Source: Phlebotomus papatasi (taxonomy: Eukaryota; Arthropoda; Insecta; Diptera; Psychodidae). Taken from it: a DNA stretch of 64,000 nt. The position numbers and the translations under genes were made by a program. The notes under the pieces were generated by a model. It was not told the DNA's origin and did not search any database. It saw only the letters and a program-made list of their open reading frames with translations. The stretch is taken from the NCBI RefSeq assembly GCF_024763615.1, contig NC_077223.1, forward strand, positions 78,740,627-78,804,626, read 5' to 3'. Below are positions 57,541-64,000 of the stretch, piece after piece (within the stretch, counting starts at the first letter, position 1; every line of letters starts with the position of its first letter).

Positions 57541-59142
57541 TAGGTATATATCAGACCTGTGTTCGTTAAAAGTCGTGTAATATCGGAAATTTTGTGTTGA
57601 TAATTTTAATGGAAATAACAGATAGCTATACTGGTAACACTAATCCCGATCATTCACGGTGCCATGATAAATATTTTTGCGCCAAAAAGACATAACAGAC
57701 ATAAAAACTCACATAGAAAGAAATAGTCTTCCTGATATCTTTGTCGGAAGACGGATAGCTGTTCACTACACACCTTTTTAATTGAATCCTGTAGAAATAC
57801 AAAGAAATTAAATACAAATATCACTTCAAATAGAAAGTTCTTAAATCGCACGCAATTCAACTGTGAGAGAGAGATAGAGACACAAATAACTCACTCGACA
57901 AACGTCTGATGGTGCTGCGGTTGCAAAAAATCTCTGAAATGCGACAAAATATTTTCTTCTCTATTTTATCCTTATTAGCAGGTCGTGTCCCTTCTTGTAA
58001 TATGTACTTTTGCATTCCTTTTTAACCAAAATAGTGTTGTACAAAAGGGTTTTTCTCAAACCTATCCTGAATTTTGGGACAGCTCAAAAGAATATGAGTC
58101 TTCCAGCTCAAAATTTCATCCCAATGTTTTTGTTGTAAATATCGAAGAGTATTTACAATTAACCGAAATAGCTGTATTCAACTAAATTATTAAAAGAATT
58201 TTCTTGTGAAAATTACTTAACTCTAAGAAATTAAGCAATTTGCACATTAAAAAACCTCTCATTTTCTCTACGTGAATTTTCCCGGCATTTCGAAGAATGC
58301 CAACAGGCACCACCAAATTCACTTTGGCTTTCTTTTTTCGCAAAATTATCAAAATCTCTCAATTTTGCGAAAAAAGATTCTTATTTCTAAACAACTTGAA
58401 CTATGTGGATCATTCTTTCTCTGGACAAGGATCCCTATAGTATCTATGATTTCATGTAAGTCTCATTCTCTGAAATCTTATACCTATTTAAAAAATCGCA
58501 GTGTTTGGTGGTACCCCTGTTTGGTGGTGCCCCAGTTTCCCCTATGGGAAAATGAATGGCCAAAAGTACTTACACAGCTGAAAAAAGTGAACTCTTTTAG
58601 CCACATCCGATTTTCATTTAATTTGTTAGAAAATCTTATTAAGGATGATATCACAATAAAATTTAGTTAATTAAGAAATGGACTTTCATTGAATAACATC
58701 AAATATTTTCATCAAAAATATGAAATAATGCAAAACAATTTCTCTTAACATTAACAAGTTTCTTAAGAATCCCATGTTTTTTTTAGTGATTGTTTACCTT
58801 GTCGAGAATTTCTTTTAATAACTTAGAATTAATCAAGTCGATACAAATCAAATATGGTTTTCTGATTCATTAGATTAGAAGTCACGAAATAAGACCCATT
58901 TTCCTGTTCTAAATAAACTCATAATTGCCTTCTAGATCTAGACACACTTACGACTTACATAATTATATTCAAAATAATGATCAGATTATATTAACACCAG
59001 TATCTGACTAATCCCGTTCTCGATTTAAGCCGAGAAACGGCTTATACGGGCTTCAGACTTAAGATTTAGTATATGGCTTAACTAATCTAATTTTTTATCA
59101 ATTACGATTTTTGGGAAAAATTTAACTTAGAATTGGTTTATT
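57541..59142. other. AT-rich intergenic DNA
   Basis: A 132-codon frame at 58272-58670 has no recognisable domain and includes GGTGGTGCCCCAGTTTCCCC, a decayed MITE end, so I treat it as non-coding. Family N arms occur at about 58.94 and 59.03 kb. Confidence 0.45.
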
Positions 59143-59548
59143 AAGGACAAATGATCTATTAGGCTCACAAAACGCAATAAAATTGCTCGCAATTTAAGAT
59201 TTTGAGACATTCGGGGACTGGGATAAACCTCTAGGTCTAGTCTGAAACCGGCCTTAGTGGGAAACTGATGGAAACAATGGAAATTTAGCGAAATCATTAT
59301 TTTGATTATAATTACGTTTAGCCGTCTCTCGGATTAAGTCGTAAGTGTATCTATAATGGCATAATGGATCATAGACCCTTAATATATTCTATCCTAAAGT
59401 CAAAATTTTCCAAAAAATCTCAACTCTTGAGAATTTAGAAAGGTTAAGCCATACAACTAATACGGGCTTCAGACCTGGCTTAGCCATATGGCTTAACTGG
59501 CCTGATTTTTTATCAGTCAGGATTTTTGGAAAAAAAAATAACTTAGGA
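59143..59548 (+). repeat. Direct duplication, copy 1
   Basis: Nearly identical to 60396-60808 (few substitutions, one 12-base difference). Contains the ACGTTTAGCCGTCTCTCGG arm of family N. Confidence 0.85.
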
Positions 59549-59568
59549 TTGGATTATTAAAGATAAAT

Positions 59569-59646
59569 GTGGAGCTCAGAGGCAAAATGACACATATCCT
59601 ATGGCTAAAGCATAGGATATATTTCATTTTGCCTCTGAGCTCCACA
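59569..59646. repeat. Short hairpin, pre-miRNA-like size
   Basis: TGTGGAGCTCAGAGGCAAAA pairs with TTTTGCCTCTGAGCTCCACA, and the pairing continues inward to a loop of about seven bases, 78 nt in all. Confidence 0.8.
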
Positions 59647-59753
59647 AATGGCCTATTAGGCTTTCAAAAAGCAATAGAATTGTTCGCTATTTAGGATTTT
59701 GAGGCCTTCAGGAACTGGGATAAACCTCTATTCTGAAAACCGCTTAACTCTTT

Positions 59754-60396
59754 CGTCTTTTTTGGGACTCTGAGTACCCAAAGAAGCATATGAATATTTT
59801 ATGAAAAATAATGCTTTTAAATTAATGTTTTTAAGAGTTACAGTAGACTCTCTCAAATTCGGGCATATAGGACCGAAATGTCAGCCGAATTAGACAGAAA
59901 TTCGGGCGACATGTGCATATAGATATTGAGTTTACACACTGATATATATCGTAAATTGCATGAAAATCCCTCAATAATGCAAAATCACATCAAAACTAAG
60001 ACAAACCATGCCAAATTTGAGCATATTTGATTCATTTGATAATCACAATCAAACTTGAAAAATGACAACAAACTTTTTTCAAATGTAACCGCTGCCCGAA
60101 TTAAAAAATAGCCCGATCTTAAAAGAGCCGAATTATAGCGAGAGTCTACTGTAACTCTTTCCGGAACGCAGCATAATGCTGCAAGCCAATTTCACCATTT
60201 TTTAATCAAAAATATCTAAGCTCAGGAATTAATAGAGGTCCTACAAAAAATATATTACATTTGGACATCCTTATAGTTTGTAATCATCCAGAAGAATCGG
60301 ATTTTTTCAGTTCTGAATAATTAAAAAACATTGTTTTTCATAGAATATGCATATGCTTCTTTGGGTACTACAGTCCCAAAAGAGACGAAAGAGTTA
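59754..60396. mobile_element. Foldback family L, copy 1, with a family J insertion
   Basis: TTAACTCTTTCGTC...AAAGAAGCATATG at the left and its complement CATATGCTTCTTTGG...GACGAAAGAGTTAA at the right. A second, partly N-masked copy ends at 61875. Confidence 0.8.
59841..60151. mobile_element. MITE family J, copy 1, nested
   Basis: CAGTAGACTCTCTCAAATTC...GCGAGAGTCTACTG, flanked by TA. The L copy 2 has an intact AGAGTTAACTG at 61625, which is the empty site. Confidence 0.88.
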
Positions 60397-60808
60397 AGGA
60401 CAAATGATCTATTAGGCTCTCAAAAAGCAATAAAATTGCTCGCAATTTAAGATTTTGAGACATTCGGGAACTGGGCTAAACCTCTAGGTCTAGTCTGAAA
60501 CCAGGCTTAGTGGGAAACTGATGGAAACAATGGAAATTTAGCGAAATCATTATTTTGATTATAATTACGTTTAGCCGCCTCTCGGCTTAAGTCGTAAGTA
60601 TATCTATAATGGCATAATGGGCATAATGGATCATAGACCCTTAATATATTCTATCCTAAAGTCAAAATTTTCCAAAAAATCTTAACTCTTGAGAATTTAG
60701 AAAGGTTAAACCATACAACTAATACGGGCTTTAGACCTAAGGCTCAGCCATATGGCTTAACTGGTCTAATTTTTTATCAGTCAGGATTTTTGGAAAAAAA
60801 ATAACTTA
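60396..60808 (+). repeat. Direct duplication, copy 2
   Basis: Matches 59143-59548 at an offset of about 1,253 bases. Confidence 0.85.
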
Positions 60809-61095
60809 AATCATTCCAATAAAAAATTTCAAAAGTCACATTGAAATAAAATTTCAAAGAAATTCTAAAGGGACAGATAATCCTAACCGGCTTATGTAGG
60901 TGAGATTCTTAACGTGAGCTAACTCGGAGTGCATGCAAATTCGATTTGATGCTGAAGTAGGGAGACGCCATTCAGTTATCTTGAATCAAATTCGTGAAAT
61001 TATACAAATTTTGTATTTAAACCAAAATATCAAGGATTTGGATGAACTTATAGAAAAGTGATATATGGGTGAAATGTAGACCAGAATGTTCTCTA

Positions 61096-61595
61096 NNNNN
61101 NNNNNNNNNNNNNNNNNNNNNNNNNNNNNNNNNNNNNNNNNNNNNNNNNNNNNNNNNNNNNNNNNNNNNNNNNNNNNNNNNNNNNNNNNNNNNNNNNNNN
61201 NNNNNNNNNNNNNNNNNNNNNNNNNNNNNNNNNNNNNNNNNNNNNNNNNNNNNNNNNNNNNNNNNNNNNNNNNNNNNNNNNNNNNNNNNNNNNNNNNNNN
61301 NNNNNNNNNNNNNNNNNNNNNNNNNNNNNNNNNNNNNNNNNNNNNNNNNNNNNNNNNNNNNNNNNNNNNNNNNNNNNNNNNNNNNNNNNNNNNNNNNNNN
61401 NNNNNNNNNNNNNNNNNNNNNNNNNNNNNNNNNNNNNNNNNNNNNNNNNNNNNNNNNNNNNNNNNNNNNNNNNNNNNNNNNNNNNNNNNNNNNNNNNNNN
61501 NNNNNNNNNNNNNNNNNNNNNNNNNNNNNNNNNNNNNNNNNNNNNNNNNNNNNNNNNNNNNNNNNNNNNNNNNNNNNNNNNNNNNNNNNNNNNNN
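61096..61595. other. Assembly gap of 500 N
   Basis: Exactly 500 N, a conventional placeholder between contigs. Open frames running through it are artefacts. It lies between two copies of family L, as expected where repeats break an assembly. Confidence 0.98.
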
Positions 61596-61875
61596 AAATA
61601 ATGTTTTTAAATTAATGTTTTTAAGAGTTAACTGTTTCCGGAACGCAGCATATGCTGCAAGCCAATTTCACCATTTTTTAATCAAAAATATCTAAGCTCA
61701 GGAATTAATAGAAGTCCTACAAAAAATATCTTACATTTGGACATCCTTATAGTTTGTAATCATCCACAAGAATCTGATTTATATTATTTTTAAATAATTA
61801 AAAAACATTGTTTTTCACAGAACATTCATATGCTGCTTTGGGTACTCAGAGTCCTAAAAGAGACGAAAGAGTTAA
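61596..61875. mobile_element. Foldback family L, copy 2 (left side lost in gap)
   Basis: Matches 59800-60396 without the J insertion: TTTCCGGAACGCAGCATATG and GACGAAAGAGTTAA are present. Confidence 0.8.
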
Positions 61876-63320
61876 GCTGGTTATACATTAGACATAATTT
61901 ATTGAAATATTTCTTTTCAATGTCAAATATTGACAAGGATTGCCTCCACATTGCAAAGATCTATTGACATAAATGTTTCAATATTGAAGAAAATTGTCCA
62001 GTGTGTAGGCAAATATTCAAATCTTGTTTCAATATGGAACACTTTATTCAATATTTTATTTCATTATTTTGAATGGCTACAAACTTGGCCAAATCATTCC
62101 AATAAAAAATTTCAAAGTCACATTGAAATAAAATTTCAAAGAAATTCTAAATATCAAATTAATTTGATATTTCCTTCAATATTTTTTAATGATCAGGAAT
62201 CTTCGTCCTTCAGGACATCACAGAACTGCTGGATTTTCCTTGTTCATGAATGAAAACACATCCAAGATCAAAATCCAAGTCAAGACATATCTCTCCTACA
62301 TCCTCCAGAAAATCCCAGATTCTTGGAATTTGGTTATATATTTTGTTCAATCTCCTCAAGAACCCAACTTGGTCAGCACTAATCACCTGCTTCCTCCAGA
62401 AAATCTCAGAACTTCTGGGATTTTCTTGAATATTATGCCCAAAACACTTCAGATACATTCTGTGGTCAGTGGATTCCTGGAGCTTCCTCCAGAAATCCCA
62501 GATCTTCTGGGATTTTCTTGTTCATTATGCCCAAAGCACTTCAGATACATTCTGTGGTCAGAGGATTTCTCTAGCTTCCTCCAGAAATCCCAGATCTTCT
62601 GAGATCTTTTTGAATATTATGTCAAAAACCAGTCAGATACATTCTGTGGTCAGAGGATCCCTGGAGCTTCCTCCAGGAAATCCCAGATCTTCTGGGATTT
62701 TCTTGTATAATATGTCAAAAACACTTCAGATTGGAAACAAAATCCAAATAGAATTAATAACTTGAATTCGCACAGACTTTTAGAATCATGCTTCGTATCA
62801 TAGAGTAAGAGAGTTTACCATCGCGAGCAAAAGAACTGGATGGCCACAACCACAAGCCTTCGTTCCCTCTGTAGGATTCCAATTCGTATCATAAAATTAT
62901 ACTTATATGAAGTGCTTTGGGCATAATGAACAAGAATATCCCAGAAGATCTGGGATTTACTGGAGGAAGCTCCAGGAATCCTCTGACCACAGAAAGTATC
63001 TGAAGTGCTTTGGACATAATGAACAAGAAAATCCCAGAAGATCTGGGATATCTGGAGGAAGCTAGAGAAATCTTCTGACCAACTTGGTTATTTTTGGGTG
63101 TTCTTGACAAAATACGGACGAAATCCCAAAAGATCTGTGAATCCCTGACTTGACTGGTGTTTTTTTTAATATTGAAGTTTTAATATTGAAGTCAATTTGT
63201 TCAGTGTGTAGGCAATTATTGAAATATTGGTTTCAATATTCACTTCAATATTGAAGTTACTTTCAATGTCACTTTGAAATGCTATTATTTCAATAATTTG
63301 TCTAACATGTAGACAGCTTT
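61874..63320. mobile_element. Large foldback with internal tandem repeats
   Basis: Outer arms (AAGCTGG...ACATTAGACATAATTTATTG and the complement near 63284-63320) enclose tandem units of about 110 bases with CCCAGATCTTCTGGGATTTT and CACTTCAGATACATTCTG (62369-62700). Inverted copies of the units are at 62905-63080. Frames inside come from the repeats. Confidence 0.7.
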
Positions 63321-63510
63321 AAGCCTTTCTGCCCTGGACAGACTCACAACTAAAGCCGGGACGGCTTTGTGGGAAACTGATGAGAATGTAGTCTAGTCTA
63401 ACTCTATTCAAACTCAGATATGGAAAAAATAGAAAAAAAAACATCTAAAATCCTTTTTGACTAAATATGAACTATATATTTTAATCTTTTTTATGTATAA
63501 ACACGGAGAA

Positions 63511-64000
63511 TCAGTTGAGCTCAGCCAGTCCTGGACGAACAAATCTGGGATTTATTCCTGACTTTCGAGGTGGATTTGTCCGGAAGCTTCCTGCCAAAAT
63601 ACTTTTATCCGGACGCGTAGCATTCACATTGGTTACTGTGATTTCCGATGTCAAAAAGTCATCCAGGCTCTTTTCAGTCACATGTCCATGATCCTTGAGA
63701 AATTTATAAACCCTCTGAGCATCGCTTAAGAGCTCCTTGTTGTCGTTCTGGCGAATAATCTCTAGGATTTGATCAAGAACTTCCTGGCAAATTGACTGCT
63801 TCGTCCCAGCTGCTGTAACTTCCACCTCAATCAGACCCTTGAGATTCACAAGAGCCTCCTCGAAGCGATTCACCTTGGCCATGGCTAGGATCTTGATATT
63901 CCTCACTGTCATATACGAATGCTGCCGGATACTGCTGACAATCTCAAGAGCAACAGCTGGATTGTTCTGCTTAAGAGCCAGTCCAGCAGCAAGGGTAGAG
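63511..64000 (-). CDS. 3' part of a helical-repeat (PPR-like) protein; runs off the window
   Basis: The frame is open from the window edge (starting ...TLAAGLALKQNNPAVALEIV) to TGA at 63513-63511, about 162 codons with no stop or obvious intron. The sequence shows paired amphipathic helices (NPAVALEIVSSIRQHSYMTV, NIKILAMAKVNRFEEALVNL, LSDAQRVYKFLKDHG), the pattern of PPR/TPR-type alpha solenoids. The tail is basic and Pro/Arg-rich (FRTNPPRKSGINPRFVRPGL). The helix pairs and tail recall the mitochondrial PPR protein PTCD2, but that is a tentative recollection. The 5' portion is outside the window. Confidence 0.82.
   Translation of the reverse strand, partial: STLAAGLALKQNNPAVALEIVSSIRQHSYMTVRNIKILAMAKVNRFEEALVNLKGLIEVEVTAAGTKQSICQEVLDQILEIIRQNDNKELLSDAQRVYKFLKDHGHVTEKSLDDFLTSEITVTNVNATRPDKSILAGSFRTNPPRKSGINPRFVRPGLAELN

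Noticed and set aside
58272..58670. 132-codon frame
   Set aside because: Includes a decayed MITE terminus and hydrophobic AT-driven residues; no family match.
61069..61695. Frames of 171-208 codons across the N run
   Set aside because: Artefact of unknown bases read as open sequence.
62189..62765. Frames with repeated PEIPDLLGFS/NPRSSGIF-type peptides
   Set aside because: Produced by tandem units of the foldback element; several frames are open equally well.

Overview
The window is 64 kb of AT-rich eukaryotic DNA. The genes have introns with GT-AG borders and very long AT-rich introns. The product families are an Osiris/DUF1676-like secreted protein, a one-domain peritrophin-type cuticle protein (CPAP1 type), a small PTB-domain adaptor and a helical-repeat (PPR-like) protein. 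This is an insect nuclear genome, most likely a nematoceran dipteran. A sand fly would fit, but the sequence alone does not prove it. A run of 500 N marks a scaffold gap.

Layout. 1-3612 is a repeat nest, ending in an intron acceptor. 3613-4325 (+) is the terminal exon of a membrane-anchored Gly/Asn/Met-rich protein. 4.3-18 kb is non-genic and full of foldback elements/MITEs. 18600-33904 (+) is a six-exon Osiris-like gene of 306 aa with a TATA box and a poly(A) signal. 35306-39730 (+) is a two-exon CPAP1-like gene of 261 aa with a signal peptide, one chitin-binding type-2 domain and a TATA box. It converges on a four-exon PTB/PID-domain gene (minus, 55302-40130, 205 aa). 55.3-63.4 kb is non-coding. 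It is quiet next to the PTB gene and repeat-rich further on, with a direct duplication, nested foldbacks and the gap. 63511-64000 (minus) is the 3' end of a gene for a helical-repeat protein that runs off the window. Every exon of the three complete gene models was joined by hand, and the phases agree across all introns.

The secreted Osiris-like, Gly-rich and CPAP1-like products would suit a cuticle/extracellular-matrix neighbourhood. That functional link is inference.

The striking feature is the density and nesting of short inverted-repeat elements. Several families with unrelated interiors share the termini TAGGGGA...TCCCCTA. Another set begins CAGTAGA, and one is a Tc1-like CAGTGGTGGCCAAAA element. 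Paralogous empty sites inside the window show TA target-site duplications directly (41629-41812 against 16315; 59841-60151 against 61629). A tRNA-derived SINE with an 8-bp target duplication sits inside a foldback element that sits inside another. Other structures are several near-perfect hairpins (one with a hammerhead-like loop) and a 30-bp minisatellite open in long frames on both strands. No CRISPR array, operon or other prokaryotic system is present.
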